Positions 27,026 to 36,516 are shown, counted from the first letter of the stretch. The stretch is DNA of 64,000 nt from Paenibacillus antarcticus (GCF_001637225.1 NZ_LVJI01000030.1:91328-155327), one strand, 5' to 3'. Notes: generated by a model not told the origin, from the sequence alone. Made by a program: numbers and translations.

Positions 27026-27505
27026 GTGATATCTCTGACTACAGTTGCAAAGTATCATATTGTTGTCGACGGGGATGCCTGTCCTGTAAAGAATGAAATA
27101 GCTGTCACTGCACGTCAATTTTCAGTTCCCGTCCTAATGGTCTCATCTTACGATCATCTGATTCGTGAAGAGGAAGGCGTGACTGCTGTACAAGTTGACC
27201 GTAGTGATCAAAGCGCAGACCTTTATATTGCTAACCATATTACACGCGGTGATATCGTAGTCACACAGGATTATGGGCTAGCAGCATTGGCATTAGCCAA
27301 AGGTTGTTACGTTATCTCTTTTAGAGGCATGCATTATGGGGATAATGATATTGAATTGATGTTGGATCGTAGGCATCATCAGGCTAAAGCAAGAAGAATG
27401 GGCAAGCATTCCAAAGGTCCCAAGCCGATCACAGCAGATGATAAAATATTTTTTCAACACAATTTGACAAAAATTTTGCAAGATTTGCAGGAGAACGTCC
27501 ATTAA
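27026..27505 (+). CDS. yqxD: UPF0178/DUF188 family protein (YqxD/YaiI)
   Basis: This 159-residue protein belongs to the YaiI/YqxD family, a PIN-like fold of uncertain function. VVDGDACPVKNE near the N terminus, DRSDQSADLYIANH, GDIVVTQDYGLAALAL and the basic MGKHSKGPK stretch are family motifs. The GTG 27026 start has only a weak ribosome site, so the start is uncertain. It precedes dnaG as in B. subtilis. Confidence 0.88.
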   Translation: MISLTTVAKYHIVVDGDACPVKNEIAVTARQFSVPVLMVSSYDHLIREEEGVTAVQVDRSDQSADLYIANHITRGDIVVTQDYGLAALALAKGCYVISFRGMHYGDNDIELMLDRRHHQAKARRMGKHSKGPKPITADDKIFFQHNLTKILQDLQENVH

Positions 27506-27550
27506 TAGCGAATAATATTTACGTGCCATAAAGAGATGAAGGTGGTAAAG

Positions 27551-29371
27551 ATGAGTGCCGGGCAAGGTAATATTCCGGAAAAAGTAATCGATTCCGTGTT
27601 AGAGCACAATGATATCGTCGATACGGTAAGTAAGTACGTTCATCTCACCAAGCAAGGAAAGTATATGAAGGGCCTATGTCCGTTTCATTCGGAGAAGACG
27701 CCATCATTTACTGTGACACCAGAGAGACAAATTTTCTACTGTTATGGTTGCGGTAAGGGTGGAAACTCGATCAAGTTTATGATGGAAATCGAAGCCTTAT
27801 CATTTCCCGAAGCTGTGAAAATGATGGCAGAAGAAAGTCATATCGAGATGCCGGAGATACAAGGTGTAGCCGTTGCTTCATCCAATCCAGAGAGAGAAAG
27901 ACTTCTACAAGCTTATGAATGGACATCTAAATTTTTTCATTATTTACTGAAGAATACGGAACATGGTAAGCCAGCTATGGATTACTTACGTTCAAGAGGA
28001 TTCAGTGACAAAATGATTGATCAGTTTCAAATTGGTTATGCTCCGGAGTCATGGAATACATTGGTGCAATTCTTGACGAAACGATCTTTCGATTTAGAGG
28101 AAATGGAAAAGGGCGGATTATTATCCACTCGAAGTGATGGAACTGGATTTATTGATCGGTTTCGTGACAGAGTTATGTTTCCGATTAGCGATAGGAATGG
28201 TAGGGTTATTGCCTTTGGGGGTAGAGTACTTGGAGATGGACAACCGAAATACTTGAACTCACCAGAAAGTAAGCTATTTAACAAAAGCCGGACGTTGTAC
28301 AACTTGCATCAAGCGAAGAGCTCCATCCGAAAGCTACGACAAATGGTGTTGTTTGAAGGATATGGAGATACGATTTCCGCTTGGGAGGCAGGCGTACACA
28401 ATGGTGTTGCAACGATGGGAACGTCCTTAACTGAAAGTCATGTTTCAATGATGAAGACCATGGCAGATGAAATATTAATTTGTTTCGATGGGGATCGCGC
28501 AGGACAATCGTCAGCTATGAAGAATATACCATTGTTGGAAAGTGCGGGAATTAGAATTAAGATCGCCATACTAAGCGATGGACTCGATCCTGATGATTTT
28601 GTACGTAAATATGGTTCGGAACGATTTATGAGTCAAATTATTGATGGTGCCGTTTCAACGACAAAATTTAAACTTATATATCTGAAAAAAAACCATATAC
28701 TCCTAGAAGAAGATGGGAAAATTTCTTATATGAAGGAGGTTCTTCCGATCATTGCAGCTCTTTCATCCTCGACGGAGAGAGAAGTGTATTTGAGGGAATT
28801 ATCTTCTGAACATAAGCTATCGTATGAAAGTCTTAAGCAAGATTGCAACCTGATTCGCCAGACGATGCAAAAAAATATGCCGGATGGGGATAATTTTGAG
28901 GATGGGTGGAATAATGGTAGGCATAAAAAAGGGCGGATTCCAGCTCCCACTTTACTACCTGCTTATCACACCGCAGAGCGTCGTCTACTGTCTCTGATGC
29001 TTCAGGATTCGGAAGTCGCCCAGTATGTGGGCGAGCGCCTCGGAGATGCTTTTAACATTGATGATCATGCAGCTATTGCTGCTTATCTATATGCATATTA
29101 TGCTCAGGGTAAACACCCAGATATAAGCCGTTTCATGTCATCACTTCATGATGACCGATTGGAGAAGACACTTAGTTCAATCTCAATGATGGATACACCT
29201 CGAGATTGGAATGTCGAGGTTCTCGATGATTACATTAGGGAAGTTCATAAGGTACCGCAGCAAGTACATGTAGAACGTAAAAAAGAAGAGATGATGATTG
29301 CAGAACGCTCTGGTGATTTTTTACGTGCAGCACAAATAGGTAGTGAGATTATAGCCCTAGAGAGACAATAA
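27551..29371 (+). CDS. dnaG: DNA primase
   Basis: DnaG makes RNA primers at the replication fork. From ATG 27551, with AAGGTGG seven bases upstream, it has 606 residues. The CHC2 zinc finger uses C43, H46, C64 and C67 (CPFH ... CYGC). The Toprim core shows FEGYGDTISAWEAG and ICFDGDRAGQ, and DPDDFVRKYG is typical. The C-terminal helicase-binding domain is present. It forms the macromolecular synthesis operon with sigA. Confidence 0.96.
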   Translation: MSAGQGNIPEKVIDSVLEHNDIVDTVSKYVHLTKQGKYMKGLCPFHSEKTPSFTVTPERQIFYCYGCGKGGNSIKFMMEIEALSFPEAVKMMAEESHIEMPEIQGVAVASSNPERERLLQAYEWTSKFFHYLLKNTEHGKPAMDYLRSRGFSDKMIDQFQIGYAPESWNTLVQFLTKRSFDLEEMEKGGLLSTRSDGTGFIDRFRDRVMFPISDRNGRVIAFGGRVLGDGQPKYLNSPESKLFNKSRTLYNLHQAKSSIRKLRQMVLFEGYGDTISAWEAGVHNGVATMGTSLTESHVSMMKTMADEILICFDGDRAGQSSAMKNIPLLESAGIRIKIAILSDGLDPDDFVRKYGSERFMSQIIDGAVSTTKFKLIYLKKNHILLEEDGKISYMKEVLPIIAALSSSTEREVYLRELSSEHKLSYESLKQDCNLIRQTMQKNMPDGDNFEDGWNNGRHKKGRIPAPTLLPAYHTAERRLLSLMLQDSEVAQYVGERLGDAFNIDDHAAIAAYLYAYYAQGKHPDISRFMSSLHDDRLEKTLSSISMMDTPRDWNVEVLDDYIREVHKVPQQVHVERKKEEMMIAERSGDFLRAAQIGSEIIALERQ

Positions 29372-29417
29372 ATGAACGTTATGGTTTGAGTGTATCTAGG
29401 GAGGAGGGAGTCGAAAT

Positions 29418-30557
29418 ATGGCGAATGATCAACGTACTGAAATAGAGACAGAGTTGACCCTTGATCAGGTCAAAGATCAACTAGTTGAGCAAGGTAAGAA
29501 AAGATCGACGTTAAATATCAAAGACATCATGGAGAAATTGTCCCCGTTCGATCAAGATCCTGAACAAATGGAAGAATTTTATGAACATTTGGCTGATTTG
29601 GAGATTGAAGTGGTCAACGAGAATGATGAAGAGGTAAATACTCTTCGGCCTAATGATGACTCCGAGGAAAATAATAGTGGTGACGAGATGAGTTCCTTTA
29701 ATGACGACTTATCCTTACCACCAGGGATTAAGATTAATGATCCTGTACGTATGTATCTTAAGGAAATTGGACGTGTACAATTATTATCAGCAGATGATGA
29801 AATTCAATTAGCCAAACGTATTGAGAATGGTGATGAAGAGGCTAAAAGACGTCTTGCTGAAGCTAATCTACGTCTCGTAGTCAGCATTGCGAAGCGGTAT
29901 GTTGGACGGGGAATGTTGTTCCTTGATCTGATTCAAGAGGGAAACATGGGTCTAATCAAAGCTGTAGAGAAATTTGATCATGGAAAAGGGTTTAAGTTTA
30001 GTACGTATGCTACATGGTGGATACGCCAAGCTATCACCCGTGCGATTGCTGACCAAGCACGAACAATCCGGATTCCAGTTCATATGGTGGAGACCATTAA
30101 TAAGCTGATTAGGGTATCTCGTCAATTGCTTCAAGAATTAGGGCGTGAACCATCACCTGAGGAAATTGCAGCAGAGATGGAATTAAGTGTTGAAAAAGTT
30201 CGGGAGATTATGAAGATCGCTCAAGAACCAGTATCGTTGGAGACACCGATTGGGGAAGAAGATGACTCGCATCTTGGAGATTTCATAGAAGATCAGGAAG
30301 CTTTGGCACCTGCTGATGCAGCAGCATATGAGCTTCTCAAAGAGCAGTTGGAAGATGTACTGGATACGCTAACTGAACGGGAAGAAAATGTATTGCGTCT
30401 ACGTTTCGGTCTTGACGATGGACGTACGAGAACACTTGAAGAGGTTGGTAAAGTGTTCGGAGTAACCCGTGAACGGATTCGCCAGATTGAAGCTAAGGCG
30501 CTTCGTAAATTGCGTCATCCAAGCCGTAGTAAAAGGCTTAAGGATTTTCTGGAATAA
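29418..30557 (+). CDS. sigA: RNA polymerase sigma factor SigA (RpoD)
   Basis: This is the primary sigma factor. It has 379 residues, with region 1.1, an acidic linker (residues about 65-95), region 1.2 (DPVRMYLKEIGRVQLL), region 2 (AEANLRLVVSIAKRYVGRG, DLIQEGNMGLIKAVEKFD, KFSTYATWWIRQAI), region 3 and region 4 (LTEREENVLRLRFGL, VTRERIRQIEAKALRKLR). GGAGGAGGGAG precedes the ATG. A terminator follows. Confidence 0.98.
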   Translation: MANDQRTEIETELTLDQVKDQLVEQGKKRSTLNIKDIMEKLSPFDQDPEQMEEFYEHLADLEIEVVNENDEEVNTLRPNDDSEENNSGDEMSSFNDDLSLPPGIKINDPVRMYLKEIGRVQLLSADDEIQLAKRIENGDEEAKRRLAEANLRLVVSIAKRYVGRGMLFLDLIQEGNMGLIKAVEKFDHGKGFKFSTYATWWIRQAITRAIADQARTIRIPVHMVETINKLIRVSRQLLQELGREPSPEEIAAEMELSVEKVREIMKIAQEPVSLETPIGEEDDSHLGDFIEDQEALAPADAAAYELLKEQLEDVLDTLTEREENVLRLRFGLDDGRTRTLEEVGKVFGVTRERIRQIEAKALRKLRHPSRSKRLKDFLE

Positions 30558-30569
30558 AGCGTATAATTG

Positions 30570-30608
30570 GACCTTCTGCAGCTTATTAGCTCAGAGGTCT
30601 TTTTTTAA
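30570..30608 (+). terminator. Intrinsic terminator after sigA
   Basis: GGACCTTCTGCAGCT can pair with AGCTCAGAGGTC with small bulges, followed by a run of T. Confidence 0.8.
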
Positions 30609-30816
30609 TAATAATTGACTCTTTGAAATATGGGAAAGTAAGGAATAGGTTTCTTTCTTTTGGAATTATTTCCTTCATTTGTTGTATTGATTTTTATTTT
30701 AGCTCTTTTTCTTAGCTATTGCAAATCATCACTTTAGCTTTTTTATTGAGAAATTGTTGTGGAAATACTTGTAATGGTATTCTATTCACGAAAAAAATGG
30801 ATTGTGTAGGTGGCTT

Positions 30817-31593
30817 ATGAAATTATCAAAAAGGTTACAATATATCATGGAACAGATTCCCGTTGGAAGTACATTTGCAGATATAGGTTCAGATCATGCT
30901 ATGTTGCCTGTAGCGGCGATTAAGACGGGAAATGCACTAAGTGCTGTCGCTGGAGAGGTTAATCCTGGTCCTCGGGATGCTGCGGCAAAGCAGGTGGCTA
31001 CAGCGGGTCTAGGGGGGAAGATCTCTGTAAGGCTCGGTGACGGTCTAAATGTGATTTCTCCTGGTGAAGTCGATGTTATCACCATTGCAGGTATGGGTGG
31101 AGGATTAATCTCAACGATATTGGAACAGGGGATAGATAAGCTCCAAGGTGTTAAGAAACTTATATTACAACCGAATGTTGGAGAAGAGCTCGTGCGCCGA
31201 TGGTTATTAGATAGACATTGGGTGTTAACTTCGGAGCACATCATGGAAGAAGATCGTAAAGTATATGAAATACTAACGGCTGTGCCTGAGAATAGTGGTA
31301 TGGTAACGTTCTTAAATGAGGATGTTTACAAAGAGTATTATCTCGATAGTAGTAATCATGGACAAGTAAAAATAACGAAAGAAATGTCTGTGCGAATGGG
31401 CCCTTGGCTGTTGCAAGAGAGGAATTCGATCTTTACTTCTAAATGGTTGTCTGAGATTGATAAGTTGGAACGAATATTGAAATCTCTTGCGACGTCTACT
31501 TTGTCCTCGGCGGAGACTAAATCTGAAGAAATAGCACAAGAAATTCAACAGATTAAGGAGGTGCTATCATGTTCGCCAAAGGACAGACAGTAA
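30817..31593 (+). CDS. trmK: tRNA (adenine(22)-N1)-methyltransferase TrmK
   Basis: TrmK (YqfN) makes m1A22 in tRNA. From ATG 30817 it has 258 residues, beginning MKLSKRLQYIMEQIPVGS. The SAM-binding fold shows FADIGSDHAMLPVAAI, AGEVNPGPRDAA and ITIAGMGGGLISTIL, and ILQPNVGEELVRRWL follows. An in-frame TTG at 30802 is possible. The coding end overlaps the nif3 start by 25 bases. Confidence 0.94.
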   Translation: MKLSKRLQYIMEQIPVGSTFADIGSDHAMLPVAAIKTGNALSAVAGEVNPGPRDAAAKQVATAGLGGKISVRLGDGLNVISPGEVDVITIAGMGGGLISTILEQGIDKLQGVKKLILQPNVGEELVRRWLLDRHWVLTSEHIMEEDRKVYEILTAVPENSGMVTFLNEDVYKEYYLDSSNHGQVKITKEMSVRMGPWLLQERNSIFTSKWLSEIDKLERILKSLATSTLSSAETKSEEIAQEIQQIKEVLSCSPKDRQ

Positions 31594-32684
31594 TTCAATA
31601 TATGGAACAGTTAGCTCCTAAACATGTAGCCATGCCTGACGATCGTATTGGACTTCAATTGGGTACCTTACAGAAGGATATTCATAATGTGCTGATTGCG
31701 TTAGATATTAATGACGAAGTTGTAGAAGAAGCGATACAATTAAAGGTTGATCTCATTATTGCGCATCATGCGATTATTTTTCGTCCATTGAAACAATTGC
31801 AGACGGACACGCCTATGGGTAGACTTTACGAGAAGCTAATTAAACACGACATTGCTGTTTACATTAGCCATACCAATCTCGACGTCACAGAAGGTGGTAT
31901 GAATGATTGGATGGCAGAAGCACTTGGTATCGAGAACGGCTCACCTATTGAAGATCTTCATACAGAGCAATTATCTAAGCTAGTTGTTTTTGTGCCTAAG
32001 AGCCATCACCAACAAGTTCTAGACGCGATTCTAGGAGCTGGTGCCGGTTATATAGGTGATTATAGTCACTGTAGCTTTAATATTGAGGGATATGGTACTT
32101 TCATGCCCCATGAGGGTAGTCATCCTTTCATTGGTACTGAAGGAAAGCTTGAGAAGGTAGAAGAAATGCGTATTGAGACCATTGTTCCTCAGGGAATCCA
32201 GCGGAAAGTGGTACAGGCTATGTTGAAAGCCCACCCCTATGAAGAAGTAGCTTATGATCTGTATGCTATGAACCTTAAAGGGAGAACCTTAGGCCTAGGT
32301 CGTGTAGGTAAATTAAATACACCGATGTTACTTGAGGAGTTCGTCCAGGTTGTTAAACAGAATCTAGAGGTTGATCATGTTAGGGTAGTTGGTGACCTGA
32401 AACGTCCTATCCGTAAAGCTGCTGTACTTGGGGGTTCAGGAAGTAGATATGTATCACCTTCAATCTTCCGTGGTGCAGATGTGATTGTGACTGGAGATAT
32501 TGACTATCATACGGCACAGGATGCTTTAATGGCAGGTATTGCTATTATTGATCCAGGTCATAACGCGGAGAAAATAATGAAATCAAAAGTAGCTGAATGG
32601 ATGAGGGAAAAACTTCTAGCTGCAAAAATTGAGACACAAGTACATGTGTCTAAGGTGAACACAGAAGCATTCCAATTTATGTAA
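31569..32684 (+). CDS. yqfO: Nif3-like dinuclear metal protein (YqfO)
   Basis: This 371-residue protein has the long Nif3 form of Bacillus YqfO, with a PII-like domain (about residues 130-230, MRIETIVPQGIQRKV) inserted into the metal-binding Nif3 fold. Metal ligands are suggested by IIAHHAIIFRPLK near the N terminus, SHTNLDV, and GDIDYHTAQDA and DPGHNAE at the C terminus. AAGGAGG precedes ATG 31569. The enzymatic role is uncertain. Confidence 0.93.
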   Translation: MFAKGQTVIQYMEQLAPKHVAMPDDRIGLQLGTLQKDIHNVLIALDINDEVVEEAIQLKVDLIIAHHAIIFRPLKQLQTDTPMGRLYEKLIKHDIAVYISHTNLDVTEGGMNDWMAEALGIENGSPIEDLHTEQLSKLVVFVPKSHHQQVLDAILGAGAGYIGDYSHCSFNIEGYGTFMPHEGSHPFIGTEGKLEKVEEMRIETIVPQGIQRKVVQAMLKAHPYEEVAYDLYAMNLKGRTLGLGRVGKLNTPMLLEEFVQVVKQNLEVDHVRVVGDLKRPIRKAAVLGGSGSRYVSPSIFRGADVIVTGDIDYHTAQDALMAGIAIIDPGHNAEKIMKSKVAEWMREKLLAAKIETQVHVSKVNTEAFQFM

Positions 32685-32734
32685 TATATCATGTTATCAA
32701 ATAAAGAATTTGAATCATGGCAAAATTTTATGGG

Positions 32735-32763
32735 TTGTTTTCTCGCTCGACTCACTGTATAGT
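32735..32763 (+). promoter_or_regulatory. Sigma-A promoter of rnpB
   Basis: TTGTTT (32735-32740) and TATAGT (32758-32763) are 17 bases apart; a start near 32770 fits the 5' end of the RNase P RNA. Confidence 0.6.
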
Positions 32764-32778
32764 ATTAAATGTTGTCCC

Positions 32779-33190
32779 GAAAGTTTGACAGACAATCGCT
32801 GGTGATGCTTAAGGCGTCACGAGAGGAAAGTCCGGGCTCCATAGGGCAGGGTGCTGGATAACGTCCAGTCAGCGCGAGTTGAAGGATAGTGCCACAGAAA
32901 TGGACCGCCGATGGCCGTCACAAGCGGCACAGGCAAGGATGGAACCGAGGTGTAAGAGACCCCGAGGAACGCTGGTGACTTCGTTCCTGGTAAACCCCAC
33001 TTGGAGCAAGACCTAATGGAACGCAGCTTCTCTGTGCAAGGAGAGCAGCCTTAGCCCGAGGCGCGTTTAGGTTGGTCGCTGGAGCCGTTCAGCAATGTTC
33101 GGCCTAGATAGATGATTGTCGTTTGGAGTGGGAGGGTAGTTCCCGTATGAACCACAATAGACACAGAACCCGGCTTACGGCAGACTTTCA
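32779..33190 (+). ncRNA. rnpB: RNase P RNA, A-type
   Basis: This is the catalytic RNA of RNase P. The ends form helix P1: GAAAGTTTG at 32779-32787 pairs over nine bases with CAGACTTTC at 33181-33189. The conserved core shows GAGGAAAGTCCGGGCTCC, then ATAGGGCAGGGTGC, ACCGCCGATGGCC and the 3' core AGATAGATGATTGTC and ACAGAACCCGGCTTA. The 5' third matches the E. coli A-type RNA almost base for base and differs from the Bacillus B-type as I recall both. Length is about 412 bases. Confidence 0.96.
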
Positions 33191-33233
33191 GAACTACAAC
33201 AACTTATGAATGAAATACTTATAATGATAATTG

Positions 33234-33284
33234 AAATGGTGATGTTTCATCGGTTATTAACCGTTGAAACATCACCATTTTTGT
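33234..33284 (+). terminator. Intrinsic terminator after rnpB
   Basis: AAATGGTGATGTTTCA (33234-33249) pairs perfectly with TGAAACATCACCATTT (33265-33280), with an inner CGGTTATTAACCG loop region, followed by T residues. Confidence 0.9.
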
Positions 33285-33395
33285 TGTTGCATAAAGCCTA
33301 TTTCAATGAGGTATGTACTTATGATAGTCATTCGTACAAACCAGAGATAGACGTATGTAATACACTATATCAAAATACGAAAGGAGCTAACGAAT

Positions 33396-33704
33396 ATGAG
33401 CCATCATTGTGGTTTTGAATGTCCTGCGGTTGATCCGATCGTTTGTGATCCTATTGTCGTTGTACGAGATCATTATTTTACACAAGTAGTGCCTGTAATC
33501 CACACGATTCAAGTGGTCAATAGACATCATTGTATTCCTGTTGAGAAACATATTTATAATTGCGTAACAGTAGAGGAAGGCATTGAGGAAAGAGGAGTAG
33601 AGAGACTAGGCGTATCCGGAAAAAAAGAAAATAAACGAAATGCGACAGTATCAAAAGTAAAAACAAAAACAAAAGCAAAAGCAAAAATAAAATCAAAAAA
33701 ATAA
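33396..33704 (+). CDS. CotD-like spore coat protein with lysine-rich tail
   Basis: The 102-residue protein begins MSHHCGFECPAVDPIVCDP and has HTIQVVNRHHCIPVEKHIYN, the histidine- and cysteine-rich pattern of CotD-type inner coat proteins. The last 30 residues are almost only lysine, alanine, threonine, serine and asparagine (KTKTKAKAKIKSKK), coded by an A-rich tract. AAAGGAGCT precedes ATG 33396. In B. subtilis cotD also lies near rnpB. Confidence 0.75.
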   Translation: MSHHCGFECPAVDPIVCDPIVVVRDHYFTQVVPVIHTIQVVNRHHCIPVEKHIYNCVTVEEGIEERGVERLGVSGKKENKRNATVSKVKTKTKAKAKIKSKK

Positions 33705-33746
33705 TGTGAAATATCGTGCTAAATGTACGTGATATCTCATCAAAAT

Positions 33747-33786
33747 AAACCAATCCGTGTTGCGAATGTACACGGATTGGTTTTTT
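33747..33786. terminator. Bidirectional terminator between cotD-like gene and subtilase
   Basis: AAACCAATCCGTGT (33747-33760) pairs perfectly with ACACGGATTGGTTT (33770-33783); T residues follow on the plus strand and A residues precede it, so it can serve both convergent genes. Confidence 0.9.
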
Positions 33787-33803
33787 AACAAATACGTATT
33801 GAA

Positions 33804-35693
33804 TTATTTGGATGCGTTTCTTTGGATGACTGATTGCATTTGATTCTGTACATGCTGTGGCCAAAATTGAAGTGGAGAAGTTCCGTTTCCTGCAGCTTGA
33901 AGTGCTTTGTAAATATCGACTTGACCGTAACCAAAATACTTATCTCTACCCTTATCTCCTAAATCTACAACACTTTCACGCATCAGATTCATGACTTCCT
34001 CATTGGTGAGATTTGGATTTCTAGACCTAATAAGACCTGCTAGAGCAGCAACATGAGGCGTAGCCATAGATGTTCCGGAAAGTGCGGCATATTCATTATT
34101 TAGATAGGTGCTAGCTATACTTTCACCTGGTGCTACAACATCAACGTAGTCTCCATAGTTCGAGAATGAAGCGCGTTTCATTGTTGAATCAGTGGCAGAT
34201 ACAGAGAACACTTCAGGATAAGCTGCAGGATATCCTGGTCGCTCGGTATTATCGTTACCTGTAGCAGCTACAATCACTATATCTCGGTTATAGGCATATT
34301 TGATGGCATCATGCAGGAATTCAGAATCGGCATAATTGCCAAGGCTCATGTTGATGACCTTTGCTCCATGATCAGCCGCCCATATAACCCCCTCTGCGAC
34401 GGAATAGGTAGTACCTGCGCCAGAACTGTCGAGTGCTTTTACGGGCATGACTTTATTGTACCAACTAATACCTGCAACGCCTTCGTTGTTGTTGACTACT
34501 GCCCCTATAATTCCAGCAACATGAGTACCATGGCCCACATCATCTTTGGGTTGAATGGAAGGATCAATGACGTTATATCCCTCGATAAGGTTGTCTTTCA
34601 AGTCTGAATGTTGCAAGTCTACGCCTGTGTCAACGACCGCAATGATCACATCTTTGTTTCCCTTAGCTAAATTCCAACCCTTATTCGTCTGAATGGCTGG
34701 TAAATTCCATTGGTATTTAGAGAATAGTAGGTCATTTGGGATATTAGGTGTAATGGAAGTGTTTTTTTCATCAGTTAAGTTATCATTGGTTAAATATAAA
34801 TAGTGAGGTTCAACATAATTGGGTCTATATTTATTCATGAAATAAGTCTTGAGTTGTGAATAGTTCATATTTTTAGCATGAAATACGTAAGCATATCCCA
34901 TCTTACGAATCCATGTACTTTTTATTTCACTGGAAATGGTCATCAATGTTCGATCTGACATATCTTCGCGGAAGTGTACAACAATTTCGTTCTCATAGTA
35001 ATGACTTGCCTTCTCATTATCATGACCAGTCTTCACCGTAATGTCTCGAAGTGTATTTGTCTCAACGGACTCGACACGATAATTCCCTTCTTTAGGATAA
35101 GGAATGAGTCTTAAATTTCGCTTCTGGTGATTGGACACTTCATTGAGAACCTGTTGGCTTATTAACGCAATAATTCCCTTGTTTCCCTTAAGGGAGGGTT
35201 CAGCTACAATAAAGTATTGATTCTCCTTTACCTTGAACGAGGGTGACTCATAGGAGCGATGATTTCGCAATTGATTTGTAGCTAACCTTTGATACGTGTT
35301 AAACTGGTTGTTAAGATTCGTGTCCCATGTTAAGTTTTTAGATTGGTACGGTGTAGAATGCTGCTGATTGGAGAAATCAACCCATGTCAGTAATTGAATG
35401 TGATGATGAGTCTTTTGTAGTTCTCTGATGTATTGATTTATTTGCTGTTTACTTGATGAATTGAATTGGTTTGCCATGATAGAAACATGCTCTTTCGCAT
35501 CTGTTCGCGTCAAATGATCAGTGGACGAAATATCATGATTCATTATTGTTTGTTTCATGGTTTCTTCTTGCTTGGGATTAGCGACTGGAGTTCTCGAAGC
35601 TTGATTTGAATTGGAATTTGGAATTAATGCAAAGATTGTTATCATTGCAATAGCTACAAATAATCCTGATACCAACCATATTCTACGGGACAT
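33804..35693 (-). CDS. Membrane-anchored subtilisin-like (S8) protease
   Basis: This 629-residue subtilase starts at ATG 35693, eight bases after a perfect ribosome site (GGAGG in the minus strand at about 35702-35706). The open frame continues upstream but that extension has no ribosome site. An N-terminal membrane segment (IWLVSGLFVAIAMITIFAL) anchors or exports it. A domain of about 300 residues that I cannot assign comes next, then the catalytic domain: D355 (VVDTGVD), H388 (GHGTHVAG) and S542 (GTSMATPHVA). Its substrate is unknown; it runs opposite to its neighbours. Confidence 0.93.
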   Translation of the reverse strand: MSRRIWLVSGLFVAIAMITIFALIPNSNSNQASRTPVANPKQEETMKQTIMNHDISSTDHLTRTDAKEHVSIMANQFNSSSKQQINQYIRELQKTHHHIQLLTWVDFSNQQHSTPYQSKNLTWDTNLNNQFNTYQRLATNQLRNHRSYESPSFKVKENQYFIVAEPSLKGNKGIIALISQQVLNEVSNHQKRNLRLIPYPKEGNYRVESVETNTLRDITVKTGHDNEKASHYYENEIVVHFREDMSDRTLMTISSEIKSTWIRKMGYAYVFHAKNMNYSQLKTYFMNKYRPNYVEPHYLYLTNDNLTDEKNTSITPNIPNDLLFSKYQWNLPAIQTNKGWNLAKGNKDVIIAVVDTGVDLQHSDLKDNLIEGYNVIDPSIQPKDDVGHGTHVAGIIGAVVNNNEGVAGISWYNKVMPVKALDSSGAGTTYSVAEGVIWAADHGAKVINMSLGNYADSEFLHDAIKYAYNRDIVIVAATGNDNTERPGYPAAYPEVFSVSATDSTMKRASFSNYGDYVDVVAPGESIASTYLNNEYAALSGTSMATPHVAALAGLIRSRNPNLTNEEVMNLMRESVVDLGDKGRDKYFGYGQVDIYKALQAAGNGTSPLQFWPQHVQNQMQSVIQRNASK

Positions 35694-35922
35694 TTCAATA
35701 CCTCCTATTACGTATCTGAGCTTTTCATTATCGTTAGGAAGTAGCGGTGTTTTTATTCGTAGTGTTTGGTTCAACATGATTGAATTAAGTAATATATTTA
35801 AGATAGAAAAGTGTACCGCTTCAAAGTAATATATGGTAGGATAATACAAGTGAAATCGATGGTAGAAGGTAGTAAAAACTTTAACTATTGACGTAGGTAC
35901 AATTAAGGGGGAGCTAACGATT

Positions 35923-36432
35923 ATGTCGGCAGCCAATGTTCAAAAATTGTGTGAATCAACAAGAGAGAAATTAAAAAAAGGTATTGAAAGTACAGAGATA
36001 TTCTTGAATGAGCATGCATTGCCACAATTGACATCAGAACAAACGGATGAAGATATGGTACTATTTTACAAAGGTTTTTTGTCCGAACTACGCCACTTAC
36101 TCGTTTTCTCTGAAGTATCTTATGAGAAATTAGGTGTGGTTTTACGTCGTGCAAACTTTGATATCGAATTTGCCGAGAAGGCTCTCTACAATGTATATCA
36201 TCACTGCGTCAACAATTTCTTTTATCCTAAAAACGAAAGTTATGCTGAAGACGGCCGTTATGCTTATACAGGACAAGATGCAATTCGTTTCCGTATCAAG
36301 CCAATTCAAGAAGCACGGGATATCATTCTAGATATCACTAAGGTGTATGAAGAGTTAAGAGATGATCTTACGTATTATGAAAGTGACTATTTAACAGAGC
36401 GTCGGATGCAAAATCAACGCAGTCATGCATAG
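35923..36432 (+). CDS. YpuI/DUF3907-like protein
   Basis: The 169-residue soluble protein is mainly helical with no signal or membrane segment. FYKGFLSELRHLLVFSE, VYHHCVNNFFYPKNESY and YTGQDAIRFRIKP resemble the YpuI (DUF3907) family of Bacillus, function unknown; the assignment is from memory and moderate. AAGGGGGAGCT precedes ATG 35923. A terminator follows at 36477. Confidence 0.75.
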   Translation: MSAANVQKLCESTREKLKKGIESTEIFLNEHALPQLTSEQTDEDMVLFYKGFLSELRHLLVFSEVSYEKLGVVLRRANFDIEFAEKALYNVYHHCVNNFFYPKNESYAEDGRYAYTGQDAIRFRIKPIQEARDIILDITKVYEELRDDLTYYESDYLTERRMQNQRSHA

Positions 36433-36476
36433 TCCAAACCCAAATACAATGAATTATTAAATAATGATTATTACAT

Positions 36477-36516
36477 AATGGCTGAGTTGCCCTATCTGGG
36501 GCGGCTCAGCCATTTT
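36477..36516 (+). terminator. Intrinsic terminator
   Basis: AATGGCTGAG pairs with CTCAGCCATT; the inner GCCC and GGGGC add to the stem, followed by a short T run. Confidence 0.8.

Noticed and set aside
30894..31244. 116-residue minus-strand frame inside trmK
   Set aside because: The plus-strand TrmK motifs are unmistakable; this is a shadow.
33517..33864. 115-residue leucine/phenylalanine-rich minus-strand frame over the cotD-like gene
   Set aside because: It is the reverse complement of the lysine-coding A-rich tail and spans the shared terminator.
35694..35936. N-terminal extension of the subtilase frame
   Set aside because: The extra 81 codons have no ribosome site or signal, and a perfect ribosome site precedes ATG 35693.
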